Shown here: positions 29,001 to 41,200 of the stretch, piece by piece
How positions within the stretch are numbered: the stretch's first letter is position 1
Layout of the letters: every line of letters starts with the position of its first letter
From: Mesaphorura yosii
Taxonomy: Eukaryota; Arthropoda; Collembola; Poduromorpha; Tullbergiidae
DNA: 64,000 bases
Direction of reading: 5' to 3'
NCBI GenBank assembly: GCA_009869945.1
Contig: WIXG01000055.1
Span: 1-64,000, forward strand
Notes under the pieces: generated by a model
Told to the model about the DNA's origin: nothing
Seen by the model: the letters and a program-made list of their open reading frames with translations, nothing else
Database searches by the model: none
Translations under genes and position numbers: made by a program

Positions 29001-32000
29001 AATAACACACGAACCCGAATTTCTTTCCATTCCTCTCAAGTTTCTTTCTGCTTTCCTTCTTCACTTTTACTTTATCCCATCAACTTTATTGTACTGAAAG
29101 AGAAACATGACAAGAATACGCGTATTAACTGACAACACGATGGCGAAAGAAAGTTTCGTGCTGCTTTCAACATCAGCAGCTCGACGCTATAAAAATGTTG
29201 CGGCTATAAAACAAATGAAGAGTGGTAATTTCACCGCAATCGCCGATTGCCAACGTATTTGTGGATGGATAATGCGACAAGTGACAATTTATCACGAAGG
29301 AGCACAATCTTGTCAACATGTCGTATTAAAAGTCTCCCTCGTAATCTAATTAGACACCTGTTCCTTCTCAAGTTAATGCTAATGGCTCAACACACAGCAC
29401 AGCGCAAAGCGTGCGGCGTGTGATTGACGACAGATTCACAAAATGTCTTCTTCCTGCCGACTTCACTTGACTTTTATTACGAGTGTTTCGACACTTTTCT
29501 CAACACGGAGAAAATCGTACGTGCTTAAAGGCAAAGAAAAGGAGAGAAGAGAAAAATGTCAAATGCGAGAAGCGAAAGTCAAAGTGCTTTTTCTTGTGAA
29601 ATCACGACTCGACTTGAAGTTTACCTGCTTGGTAGTCGCTCCGCTCAATCTGTCTAATGGTGGCTTTATGGGCCGGCATGCGGAGAAGACCAAAGTGGCA
29701 GTTGGCAGTGTGAGAAAGTCGCAGCATGCTTGAATTCAGATAACGAATCGGCGAAATACATTTACAAGATTATAATTTCATGAAGTTGGCAGGCAAAAAG
29801 ACGTGCTGACAATTTTTGATGTCGTTAGACACTTTTAAGCCAGTCGTTTCATGTTTCATCGTTTTTCTTACCGCGTCCCGGCCCAATTAACGAACGCCGT
29901 CTCTCGCATTCATCGTCAAATCAAAGGAGGCTATAAAAACACAAGTTGCAAAGCTGCAAAGTTGCAAAATTCAGTTCGCACAATTCGCATTGGGGTTCGT
30001 AACCTCTTCAACCGGGAGCAGCGATAAAGTGACCGAGTGCAAAAATTTGGCAGAGTCTCAAGTCTCGGCTCGTTGCCTTGAGCCTGAAAAGTTTACTTTA
30101 ATTCTATTAAAGAATTTTATATTCGCGTTTCTCTTCTTCTTATGTCAATAAAAACAACTTTCTCCGAGTCGGGAATTCTCACTGTGATTCGCAAGCGTGA
30201 GCGTGAGGACGAAAGTGCAAAATCCAGATTTGAGATTCCTTTTCGCATGAGTGACTTTTGCTGCCTCGCCCTGCCTATCAACTTGACACCATCGCGGACA
30301 CTTTTGCCATATCGCCTCAGTGCAGAATGCATGGCGAGGCCAGTGAAGTACAATTTGAACTGAATCCACAAGACAAGAAAGTCTTCTCGGCCTTTCCTGC
30401 ACTTGCAGTGCACGGGAGTCGAGTCGGAATAATGCGCGATATACGGTCACATAAAGAAAGATAAAACTTATTTTCAGCAGGTTTCTCATTCATTTTCTCT
30501 CCAGCTCGCGTCTCGTCGAGTTTCTAATGCAATTTCCTTCCCGTCTGTTGTGCAGGCGGCCGAGGGGCCAACAGCGACCTCGACCTCTTCCTACTTTGAT
30601 CCGACGTGGTCCAAGACAAATGAGAACGAGGCTGCGCTGGGACCGAGATCGATTGATGGATTTCCGGCCGATCTGTCGGGTCGAACTACACTCAGCAGCA
30701 ATTCTTTTGGAAACACGGCGGGACGAACTTTTGTAGCAGCGCAGGAACATAATGATGATTTCGCCAAGGGGAGTTTCCACGTGAGTCTCGCTTTCTCTCC
30801 TTTCTTCCAACTTTTCCCTTCTTCTTTCTCTCCTGAGCCTCTACTCTGCCTTTCTTGATGAATTCGCATATCTTATTTTTCTGTTCGTGCATGGGCAAAT
30901 GGGCAAGGAAGAATATAAAAAGCACGGCGACGGCGGAGATGAAAATGTTGCCCGTTCTTCCGTCCTACTTTGGGCTTAAGTTCAAGATCCTATGTACTGC
31001 TTGCGTTGCTTTACTGCTGTTGCAAGATGAGAATTATTTGAGCCGCCGTCGAGATGACTTTCTTGTTCAAATACGCACAGCATAAAATTACATCTTTTCT
31101 TATCTCGGATCCAGTTACCATATTCATCCTCATATTCAGGCTCACACCGCCTTCACAATTCCTGTGTCTTGCTGCTGCTTTTACTAGAGAAAAGTCTCTG
31201 AATCATCTCGCAGTTCTCTGCTGCATAATTTCCACGTCTATTCCGCCCATCAACTTCATTACTGCCTGACTGCTAATTTCAGAGAAGAGACCAGACACAT
31301 ATGCGCCACACGCCACAGTCGTCGCATGAATTCTAATCCGCACTCGCGTGCAGGCATGCATTTTGCATTTTAATATCGCGCATCACGTTGCCTCACAGAA
31401 ATTCTTTAATTATTTCGAAATCCTATACAACAAAACCAAGCCCAGTCTAATCTCACTCAATCTTCGGGAATAAACAAATTGAAAATCAATCGCAGCGTAT
31501 CCCGAAGCGTGTACGTGTAAGCCAATGCTTGCATGTTATTGATTCAAACTTTTATTGGAGAGACACCGGGAAAGGAGAGAGAAAGAGGGATTAGATTCCC
31601 AAAGAGAAAGACAGTTACACTGACTACACAAAAATATGGTCTGCCTCATTTTTCTCGTTAAGCCATGAATTTATCTCGTGCGTGTAGTACACAAGATACA
31701 CAGGGAGATTTCTTGCCACCGCCTCCACGTGAGTGCATTGATCAAAGCAAAAGCAAAGTGATCAATCATGAAAAATGCAAGCCCGGTGCAGTTTCGAGTC
31801 TGGATTGGATTTCTTTTGTTTCCTCAGCCGAGATACTCATCTCTGCCGCCAACGCGCTGCAATCGCAATGATTGCACTGACTGCGAATGCACTCAATTTG
31901 TAGAAAGACTGGACACGATTCACAAGACAGACGGCACGAACCGTTTGAATGAACAAAGACACTCAGATTTCTCTCGTCTTTCTTTGTCCTGTCGTGTTTC

Positions 32001-35000
32001 TCCGACTGAGAAAGGATTGAGAAAATCGCATAAAGCATAAAAGACGCACAGAAGAGCGGACAGACTGGCTGGGGCAGACCGACAATAGAATTCAATTCGG
32101 CTTTGGCTCTGCCGAGCAAGAAAATGGTTCTTAATTTAGATTAAATTCCTCTTTCAGAAGGCAATAAAATCTGGCCGTATTATTGCATTATATTTCGCGG
32201 CGGTATGAAAACCAATTCTCGTGAATTGCATCCAGCTTAGCTTTTACAGCAGCGTGTATTTCATTCAATCACGGCTCCAAATTCCTAATTCATGAAAGAT
32301 TGCTTTATTTATAAGCCCTCGACTGCACTGATTTGATTTCTTGTTCCTGTCTCGCCCTTCTCGCAGGGAGTTCTGCCACAGCAAATGTACCTTGCTCAAG
32401 TCTCGGCAACGGAGGAGAAGACGCCGAGCCGAGGTATCATCCTGAAGACGATTCTCATCTCCGCCGGAACCTGCCTCATGTCTGTGTTCCTACTCCTCGG
32501 CTTCGGACTCGTCCTCTTCAGGTGGCACGGAGGCCGATTTGACCGGGGCGCCAGAACAAGAGAGGTAATTTGTAATTTCGTGATTACGAACGTAATAAAA
32601 TGCCAGCAGGACATTTGAAACAAGAACACGCACCACGCACGCACCGATAAATGATTACTCCATGAATTATTGACGACATCGCTCCCTCGGAGTTTCTGTG
32701 CTTTTACTCTACAAAATGAGTCCCTGCTGACGAAGTGTCTTAATTTTCGGTTGCAGACGACCAGCACGACGGACTCCTACAAGCGATTGGAGGACCGACA
32801 AGAGCTCGAGCTTGGAATCAGCAACCGAATGTACTACGACGGCGGACAGGTGTACCACATCAGCTAAAGTCTTAAGTCTTGCAAATACAGCCGTAAAGTG
32901 CGCGACAATAAATGCTTGGTAATCAAACCAGGAACCGGCTTGGCAATAGATTGAGTGAAAGGCAAAGCAATGATTTAAATCTTAAATGTCATGGTCAAGC
33001 TTTAGCGTCTAGCGTATGCATAATTAACTAGGAATTCGAGTTTGTCTAAATTGTCCACTGCAAATTTACGGTTTAAGAACGGTCATTGACTTGACCGAGC
33101 CCTGCCAATGCATACTTGACCCTCGCTGAATGTTACGTCATGTGGATTGCAGACTTGGGAATATATTACGCTAACTGTTAGTAATAAAATATATCAGATT
33201 CTAAGGAGCGAGGGTATCCAGACAACTCGCCAGGCCATGTCTCTATTCTGTACGAAATGCCGAATGCCGTGAGTCGTGAATAAAGGAAAGGAGAAGTTGT
33301 TCCAATAAAAAGAAGCATAAAATTCATCATACCCGGAAGGAGCGTCGCTTGAAGAAAAATCGATTTGAGAGATGAAATTTCAGTCTCCATTGAGAGTTGA
33401 TAATCATCCGGCCAAACTTCTCTGCGAAAATAATTCATCGGGGCAGAGCACGCATTAAATTACGCCAAGGAATAGTTTAAAAGTTCGTTCTAAATATTAT
33501 AATTATGGGGCTAGTGACTGCCTCTGAATTTCTTCTGCGTCGAGTTTCAGAATACTTTTCCTCATTATCATTCAACGGCTCACGCCAACAACTTAATGAA
33601 TTACGAAACTGACACTCTGGGAAATTCGATGCTCAACTCCCCAAGCACATAATTAAACTAATTAGAATTTTCTTCCAGTCTCCTTCCACACACACACTAA
33701 GTCTAAGCCTGTATGAGTACTTACTTTGCTGCTCGGAGCAGTGACACCGCCTTGGCGAACTCCTCCAGCGAGACATGAGTCGCAATTCGATTCAGAGTAG
33801 AAACCCTGAAATGGCAAACATTCATGGGATGTTAATTTATGGCAAACATCAAGCTCAGAGCTTCTGATTTCATACACTCACGTGCGGAAAGCGTAATTGG
33901 ATTAATTAAGCTTTAATTATGCTTCCTCCACAACTGGGGCATGCAAACAGTGAAGCAGGACAAAGATGAAGTGGCTCAAATGAGATTTCTTTTGTTCTGC
34001 GTTCATCTCGCTCGATGGAACTCAATTGGGAAAAGAAGTTATTTATTTCGCTCTAATCCCATAATTTTCGCGTTTCGCCATTGTCTAAGCTAACTTAAGC
34101 AAAGTAAGCGTGCAAAGAACTGACAGTGACAGAACACAGAAAGCATGCAAGTAGCAGCAAATGGTAAATGAGTACGTACTTCTGCTCGTCGATGGGTGTG
34201 TCACTCGCTGCATCAAACGGGAAGGCCTGCTCCAGTTCGGGAGCACTGGAGAGAAACTCCGTCAGCTTTTCCTCAACACGCACCCAGCTTTCTTCGGTGT
34301 TTTTCACTCGCTTGCTTTTCCTGCTGTCGCTCTTCTTGTTCTTCGAAGAACGCCCTGCAACGCAAACGCATTAATGTGAGCAAGCATTTGTAATCCACGG
34401 GTAATTTATTAACTGCGCATTATATTTGGATGTGAGAGCGCTCGTGTTCGTATTCTCAGTCATAACAAAGTGCACGGCAATCAGACGAGCACGAATGGAG
34501 AAGATTTACGAGATATTTATTTCATTGTATTTCCCTCCACTCCTTCTCGCAGAAGGTGAAAGAAGATTTCGCAAAGGAATTCAGTATTTATGAGAATACT
34601 TAAATTGATATTTTTCCTGTGCTTCTTTCTTACTCAGGTTGAAGAATTACTTACTTCTCTTAATTCGCTTTCTGCCTGCCACGAGTATCGGCCGCTCCTT
34701 GGAAAAATTCTCCAGCATTTTGAGAAATAAATGGTTGGTGTCAACCAAATCGCACAGGTAGTTTCTACCTCAGAGAGAAAGACTTCATTTGTAATTGTTT
34801 GAAGAACCGTGACTAAACACATGATAATAAATACCGGGATAACTTTTCGCTTTCGTAGGACGCGAGCAGCCCGACGCAGAGTTCTCTGTACTCTGGTAAG
34901 TAGAAGACGGTGCTCTCAATTATCTGCGCTTGTTCCCTGTTTGCTGGAGTTTGCTCCATTGCATGCAAAGATGACAACAGCTCCTGCGAGTCAGTAAACA

Positions 35001-37998
35001 TGTTAACTCACTTTGTGCAAGTGCCGTATTTCATGACTTGACGAGCTAAAACAGTGACTCACTTGATAGGCACGAAACGCGGTGTGGGCTCGTTTGCCCC
35101 ACAAAATCGCATTATCCTTATCAGTGCGCATCAGCTCGTGGTAACGTTCCACCAAGCCTTGGACATAGTGAAATGTGGGTTTGTCCAGAGTTTCACTGGA
35201 AACGTCAATGCGTCAACGCCAGAGCAAAGTAACGGCAAGATAATGGTTCGGTAACGAAGAGACTATGATCTTTACCTCACTAATTCCAGACGAAACTTGT
35301 AGAATCGATTAAATTCCATGAAGAACCTCATTGCGAGGAGGTAGTACGTCTCCTCGTTGTCTTGACCTCGACTCCGGTCGAGGCGAACCTTCAAATGAAT
35401 TAAAAATAGATGATCTAAACATGGAATACACGACGATGACGCAGAGAGAAAACATGGAGAAAGCAGCACAACGCGGCTCAAGGAGAAAGTGGAAAAATAT
35501 CATGGCCTGGGCGAAACCAATTTGGAGCTCATGGGATCCTGAGTCCACAAGCACACAATGCTGGGTGGGAGATTATTTTCCTTCTACTTACTTTGACAGT
35601 CTTCATGAGATTATTGTACGCATGAAGCAGAAACTCGACGCAGAATTCCTTGAGGAAGAGGCGAACAGTCAGCGTGGATCTTCTCGCATTATGCGGCTCA
35701 ACGATCTGACGACGATTCGCCGGCGTCTTTCGAGTTTTCTAAAGTCAATATTATGATTTAGTTTTACTTTCTTCTCACAGAGAAGGCAAGACTCGGCGTC
35801 CAGCGTCCAGCATGTCGCATTTCAACAGGAAAGTAAAAGTAAAAGTTTGGAGTGGCTTGACTTTTAGCTCCAACTAATCATTCAACTCGAAACGATAGAT
35901 CGATGCTTCTTTAACAAAATACCGAATAACGATAACAAGCCAAAATAGTAAGTAGATATTTACCTTCATATTGTCGAGGGACAGATCAGCAACGGAGCGC
36001 ACTGGTTTATGACAAATCTGCTCACGTCCACTCGGCGCCTGCAAACCTCGAATGACAAACGTCCCACCGAAACTCCTGTGTCCACAACAAAGAGCGAAAT
36101 GTAATTCAAAATTCTCAAAAGCAAACAGAAATTGCAACATGTTGAAAAATTCATTGAAGGGGAGAGACAAACAGGACACTTTATGCATGTCAAGCAGTTT
36201 GCCGCAAATGAAGTGCGGAAATAGCGAAATGGCAACCGCAAAGTCACAGTTTTGTTGAATGAAAGTCTTCCGTAGACGACGTCAACTCGTACTCATTTAC
36301 CTTCCTGCCATTCGTTTCCGACTTTGCATGACTTTCTCGGCGTGAAGCGTTTGCGTGAGCACCTGCACATCCTGGCGCTTCTCCTCCTCACTGCGCACGA
36401 CCTGGGCTTTCGCGAGCTGCTCTCCAGAATGCTCGCGTAAGATTGATGTAATGATCTATAATGAAGCGTGTCATTTAGTCTCCCTTTTTACGTCAATTCA
36501 AATCATTTCCTTAATGCCTCGTGTGCGTCTGCGTACCTGCAGCGCGTACATACAAAACTCCCTCGTAGAGTCGGATGCTGCGACGAAAAGAAGCAAGTCC
36601 ATAACGCCTGATGTATGGAGAGCCCAAAGAACCTTTTGAAGTGACAGAAAGGAAATTCGGTTCAGAAGGCAAGCATCAGGGTTGGTTGGAAAAAATCATG
36701 ATTTTTTCGAAAAAATCAAATAAATCCGATTTTTCCCGAATTTCGTAGAAATGGGGTTCCATGTCAATATTTACTTGTTAAATTGTACCAGGTTTAATTC
36801 TGCACTTAAAGCACGCATTGAACTCAAATCAGGGTCTGGGACACACGATAGGGTGCAAAAAAGTTCGTGAAAAAACGTGCTGTTTCCAAATTAGAAAGTT
36901 TTCGTGGATCGGGAAAAAGCCAAGAGAAGGGGAAAAAACATAAATTATGATCATGCCTATTAAATTTTAGCTAGATTTTAAATTTTGCGTCTTGCATCCG
37001 CGGTTTTTTCGATTTGATATATATCATGATTTTTTCTTAGGATATATATCAACGATTTATATCAATCGATATATATTTGTCAACCCTGGCAAGCATTAAT
37101 GGCAGCTCGGAGGTCGCAAATCGTGACTTTGCAAATTTGAGTGATGCTCATTGCAAAAAGAGAAGTGGAGGAGAATATTGTAACCTGGTCATGAACACTG
37201 GCGTCATCATCGTTTCTCATTTCTTCCTTCGGATCAGCGGGCACTTGAAGAATGTTCTGTATCAGTGCCAAGATTCTCTCGACAGTCATCTTCTGATTTT
37301 CAAGCAGAACGTCCATATCCTGCCCAAATTAAAGGTGAAATATTTAAGGTTAGGGTAAATATTCCCTCGCGTGCACGAATTCTCAACCGCAATTCGCAAT
37401 TTACCGCAATTAATTTCTTCAGCTTGTGAAAAATCGCAGTCCAGAATTTTTCCTGAATAAAAGCCTCCTTGTACGCTTGTAAATGGCGTATGATTGTGGT
37501 GTAGTGATTGCGATCTACTTTACTTTTCGGAATTCCTTGCTCGTATAAATCCAGCGGAGGAGTTGTCAAATTCACCATGAGTCTGCGAATCAGCAACATA
37601 AAGAATTCTTGGTTAGTTGATACTCACATTCACATTGAAAACTGTTCAACGTTTACCTGAGAATCACTTCAGTCAGTTCGTCTCCGCATTTGTCCGACAC
37701 AAAAATTGGGATTAAATCTTTTTGCAAGATCTGAGCTTCTCCCAGTAGTCGCCGTACATCATGCTGCGACGTTTCTGATCTTCGCAAGTGCAAGATCAGG
37801 TCCTTTACACTGTCTGCATTCATAAAAACATCAGATGAGCCCCAACCCGCCTACACTAACTCATGAGATGACCAGTAATCAAGTTAATTCAAGTGATTAC
37901 TCACCGAAACACTGTGGATCAGGGCAGTACCGATCTTCCAGAGTGCAACCCAGCGTGTTGCACGCAGCCAAAATATCTGCAGTCAGGATTTCGTCCAT
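14080..37998 (-). CDS. timeout: Timeout (TIMELESS/Tof1-Swi1 family) fork-protection protein
   Basis: About 22 exons on the minus strand: 37998-37905, 37813-37657, 37582-37405, 37319-37185, 36632-36537, 36455-36301, 36075-35964, 35738-35592, 35388-35276, 35195-35063, 34983-34835, 34764-34655, 34354-34180, 33805-33725, 33247-33231, 18127-18062, 15979-15919, 15841-15637, 15556-15295, 15081-14981, 14910-14230, 14148-14080. They total 1098 aa (human TIMELESS 1208). With Tipin it stabilises replication forks and the S-phase checkpoint; insects also show clock roles. Matches run the whole length: RLMVNLTTPPL, HLQAYKEAF, VPADPKEE then NDDDASVHDQ, VLWALHTSG, FGGTFVIRGLQ, EETYYLLAMRFFMEFNR, YLPEYRELCVGLL, TNHLFLKMLE, FPFDAASDTPIDEQ, SLLRAAKIETWP, EFDFRGFLEKYA, FIEILFWKSSREA, and an acidic tail ending SDSDSE. 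Similarity to mammalian TIM indicates timeout, not circadian timeless. The 17-nt exon 15 and its GC donor are tentative. Exon 21 has two acceptors 6 nt apart. Confidence 0.93.
15980..18061 (-). other. Timeout intron (exons 16-17)
   Basis: A 2.1-kb intron, donor GACG|gtgaga and acceptor atttcag. I see no repeat with terminal structures, no RNA gene and no ORF with protein-like features. Confidence 0.5.
18128..23308 (-). other. 3' half of the large timeout intron, downstream of nested 2mit
   Basis: Non-coding on both strands as far as I can judge. It holds a diverged tandem repeat near 18636-18870 and several copies of short AAGTC/GAGTC words (for example near 20085, 20285 and 21905). The stretch just upstream of 23309 should contain the 2mit promoter. 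I did not find a clear TATA box. Confidence 0.4.
18636..18870. repeat. Diverged tandem duplication, period about 119 bp
   Basis: Two adjacent copies align from TGACCGTGAAGCTTCG (18636) and TGGCCGTGCAGCTTCG (18755). Both continue with a shared ACTCTAYGTGTTTAGATG core, then GCGGACATTGCTG-like sequence, then a TTTCATC block. A weaker third match to the start lies near 18590. There is no conserved reading frame. Confidence 0.6.
23309..32867 (+). CDS. 2mit: 2mit-like leucine-rich repeat transmembrane protein, nested in a timeout intron
   Basis: Seven exons (23309-23875, 25217-25428, 25538-25714, 28018-28993, 30556-30780, 32367-32564, 32757-32867), 821 aa, all phases consistent. It has a signal peptide (NRLLVVVGLIGLALPTFS), an LRRNT-type Cys cluster (CPTECFCDRV), many LRRs of LxxLxLxxNxI form (for example LEELHLSHNQI, LKVLDLSHNKI, LTSLQLEENRI, LTVLDLSGNPL), a Ser/Thr/Asn-rich stalk rich in N-glycosylation sites, one membrane helix (ILISAGTCLMSVFLLLGFGLVLF), and a short cytoplasmic tail ending VYHIS. 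It lies antisense inside a timeout intron. In Drosophila the LRR transmembrane gene 2mit, linked to memory and circadian behaviour, sits in an intron of timeout (timeless2). The orthology call rests on that position plus domain layout, not on alignment. Confidence 0.85.
25715..28017 (+). other. 2mit intron 3 (2.3 kb)
   Basis: Intron within the nested gene, donor AACAG|gtttga and acceptor atttcag. It contains simple CAT/ATC-type runs near 27560 and no supported gene. Confidence 0.5.
28994..30555 (+). other. 2mit intron 4 (1.6 kb)
   Basis: Donor CTG|gtaagc and acceptor tgtgcag. It contains a TATA-plus-initiator arrangement at 29932-29976, listed separately. No coding exon is evident. Confidence 0.5.
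29932..29976 (+). promoter_or_regulatory. Possible core promoter (TATA + TCAGT initiator) inside 2mit intron 4
   Basis: CTATAAAAACAC near 29931 is followed about 38 nt later by ATTCAGTTCG, which contains the arthropod initiator TCAGT. The spacing is slightly long for a strict TATA-Inr pair. No obvious coding exon follows directly. It could drive a short 2mit isoform lacking most LRRs or a non-coding RNA, or be chance. Confidence 0.25.
30781..32366 (+). other. 2mit intron 5 (1.6 kb)
   Basis: Donor CAC|gtgagt and acceptor tctcgcag. It contains no recognisable coding, RNA or repeat feature. Confidence 0.5.
32907..32912 (+). terminator. Poly(A) signal AATAAA of 2mit
   Basis: AATAAA begins 40 nt after the 2mit stop codon, consistent with a very short 3' UTR inside the host intron. 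Confidence 0.6.
36677..37088. mobile_element. hAT-type MITE (412 bp) in a timeout intron
   Basis: The element begins CAGGGTTGG and ends CAACCCTG, giving perfect 8-bp terminal inverted repeats of the CAGGG type seen in hAT elements. It is flanked by a perfect 8-bp target-site duplication, GCAAGCAT, at 36669-36676 and 37089-37096; 8 bp is the hAT length. The interior is AT-rich with runs such as AAAAAATCATGATTTTTTC and ATATATATC and has no transposase ORF, so it is non-autonomous. It lies between timeout exons 4 and 5 and does not touch either splice site. Confidence 0.85.
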
Positions 37999-38065
37999 GT
38001 TTCCTCAATTAAGCCCGGTCCGGATCCCGAATAGACGTTAACACAGGCTAAATCACTGGGCCCGG

Positions 38066-38200
38066 TCACAACTCACAATTCTCCCATTCACACAAAAGAA
38101 CAAGGCGAACTCGTGAACGTGTTGAGCGAGTTCGCGCACACTGCTTGGCTTGCCGCGTTTTTTCCACAACAGACTTTGAATACTTGTCCTGTCCACTCAT
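38066..38200 (-). other. Possible timeout upstream exon with a 44-codon ORF
   Basis: A minus-strand ATG at 38198-38200 opens a short basic reading frame (MSGQDKYSK...) that contains a good donor, AATT|gtgagt. Splicing to a site just ahead of the timeout ATG would end the frame, so it would be a 5' UTR exon with an upstream ORF. There is no protein similarity I can name. Confidence 0.2.
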
Positions 38201-41200
38201 GATTCCTGTCTGTGCAAGAACGGTGACGCATCGTCTCATGCGTGTGGACTCAGCTGCCTTGCCCAATGATAAGCTATAAACTGCTCTCATACTGAATATT
38301 ATTTTAATTAAGTTACACATTAATTAATTCGGTTAACTTGGACTCTGATCCAGCATATTGCTGTTGTCCGTGATCATGGAACCTATTTTGACGAGTATGA
38401 AAGCGGTGAAAAAAGCAAGACAAGAGAAGAGGGCCAATTCCAATTTGGCGAACTTGTGCTTCCGGAAGCTGAATTCAAGTCACATCTTCCTTCTGCTTGG
38501 TTATTTGCGTGTCTTGATCTTGACGTATTTTCTGTTGGGTCCCTTTGGTCCTGGTTGATGTATTTTGTGTACAAATCACGATGACACGACATGTCTCCAC
38601 GCTCTGCTGATGATGGCGATGGTTATTACGAATGAAATGAAAATATTTGCTGCTCATCATCGGGAGCACGGAACCGGCAGTGGCATTTGTAACTTGTAAT
38701 GTAACATCTGTCTCGTTCACATTTCCGCAAATACGACGACTGCGACTGACGAATGACAAGATATTCCAATTTTTAGTTGAGGACAACCAAAACACCCAAA
38801 GGAAATAAATGAGCACTCGTTCGTTCGGCTGCTGCAATGAGACCACAGAAGTTTTTCATGCATGCGGTACGAATCAGCCTACCAACTTCCGCATGGGTTT
38901 GTTTTCATACAATCTGAGCTTATGCGTATTTTGGTTTGGAGTTGAACTCCGGACAGACGTGTTCTATCTTCCAATATGTTTGGCGCAACCGCCCTCACCG
39001 CGTACGCAACTACGCATAGGGGCTTTATCATGCAGAAATGTACAGTCCAGCATCCAGCATTTAAGAGCGAGCGTCCAGATTTGTATTTCTGGTTGACATT
39101 GACGCCTGACGTTTCTCATCTTGCCGGCCGCGCCGTGTAGAATGGGAATTTAATTTCAGATTCCTCCACCCGCATCACATCACGAATTATTAGCACCAGA
39201 TACAAGGTTCTGATAAATCTGTCATCTCGTCTGCCTTTGCAATTTCTTCGTACCGCCCGCCCGCATGAAGAGCAATTGAGCAACCAAAGTGAGGAGAGGA
39301 GATGGTGGTCGCAGATATCAGCGGACTGCCTTCCGCGTTTGATCATTGAGTGATAGCAGAGCTTGTGGGGTTGGAAATAAAATTCATACGCAGTGAACAC
39401 AACATTACCGACTCAGGCTTTTACATTAAGAAGGAAGCAAAGGAAGATTGAAAGACAAAACATGTGCACTCAATCTGGTGGGGAAGCGAGAGAGGAAATT
39501 CGGGAAATCAGGAAGCGGAATGCATTCTGTGACCATTGCAAGTGTCACTCGTCATCCTCCGTCCGTATGAAAAGAAAAGAAACGTGAAGTATTTTTGCTC
39601 TTTCGATTTGGCTCCCTATCTTTTCATATTTTCATCGCCGACTGCATCGCAGCACTGCCTTCACGTTCAATTTGAATCTTATTACGCCACGACGACATCG
39701 ATGACAGAACTCGTCTGCTGCTGGTCCTCACAGCGTGTTCACATCATTTCAAATTAGGATTATTATTCGCCGGATTCTGGATTTGATGGCAACAGAAATC
39801 GAAACTGCATAATGATAATTCCGAGGCAGGCTTAGAAGGAGCAAGGAGAAGTATGTTTCTGTATTTGAAAGATGCTGCGCTTCTTTTCTTGACTGCTGTA
39901 TTCGTATTTTCCGCTTTCTTCTTTCTTGCTCTGTTGCTCTTCCTCATCACAACTTTCATGGGTAACTGCTTTCCTTTTTAAGTTGGATTACAGCTCGAGT
40001 GAAGAGAGGAAAGACTTTACTTCTACGCAATGCAACGCGATGCAGTGGAAAATAAGAGTCAGCAGGAAATTATTAGATTTTTGAATGAATGGCTAAGAAT
40101 ACCGACTTCAACACGCCGCCGTCGCCATTCTCTGTTAATGCATTCTGATTCTAGAAATTAAGAGCTTTTGTTTGAGGTTGGACCCAAATTCGACCATTTC
40201 GTCGTGTGAATGAAACTCATTTCCATTCGGGCAGACAAAAGACGGCTCGTACTTGCACCATGTTTACATTGCGTTCACGACACGCGCGAGCTCGCGACTG
40301 AGATTCCAGCTCATTGTGCCTTAACAAAGCGAGATAATGAAGCCTAATTAAAAATGAAAATTTGTCACATTAATTGGACTCGTAATTAATTTAATTAGGC
40401 ACTGGCACTGAAATTTCATCTCCGCCTCAGCCTCCAATGACAATGCAGTGGCAGGAATGCGATCAAGCACGAAAATAAATTAGTTGAAGTACGAAAATAC
40501 AGAAAGCAGAAAGCAGAAATAACTTTTGGGCTCGGCAAGCAAAGATCAAAGTCATCATCATTCGTACAGCAGAGCAGAGCAGAGCTTTGTTATGCGAATA
40601 CCGGAAAGAATAATGGTATCAAAGCCCAGAACGACCAGGTTAACTGGCAGCGAGAGCAACCGAACTTATTTCCTATTGAAAGTATCGAAAACGGTAAACA
40701 GTTTTCCCGTTTTCGAGTATGCGTTTTTAGGCACGCTCAAAATCACATCAAAATCCACTCGGCCATGCTGCAAAAGTGGAGAAATCTGAATGCGAACTCG
40801 TGGAGGAAAGGCAATCAAGAGTGAATGCTTAAATGTTTCGCATTGAAATTGAGTTATTCTGAATTCCACTAAATTTCAAGCCGCCCACATTTCGACACAC
40901 GCAGCCAGCACTGTGAATATTTTTATTATTCGAAAGTTTGATACTTTTTCATGGGCATAAAAGTCAATGATGAAAACCTTGAGTCGAGTGCCTCCTTCAG
41001 TCGAGTCGAGCACTTTTCCACAGTCGTCGTGTTGGTATTGGGCCCATTCTGGAACGGAATTGATTCCGGCCAAGTGTATTCAGTTTTGAGGAGATTTAGC
41101 TTCTTGTCTGCTGCCCGGACAAGAACTCGACTCGACCCTTTATCATCTTCTGGGCTGCTAAAGTGATTTTCTTTTTCAGTTGGATCTGTTATTTATAGCA

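Noticed and set aside
14080-37998. Identification as the circadian timeless gene
   Set aside because: Motifs throughout are closer to mammalian TIMELESS and fork-protection proteins, which is the timeout lineage in insects.
38376-38558. Basic plus-strand frame starting MEPILTSMKAVKK near the timeout promoter
   Set aside because: Short, no family match, no downstream exon found.
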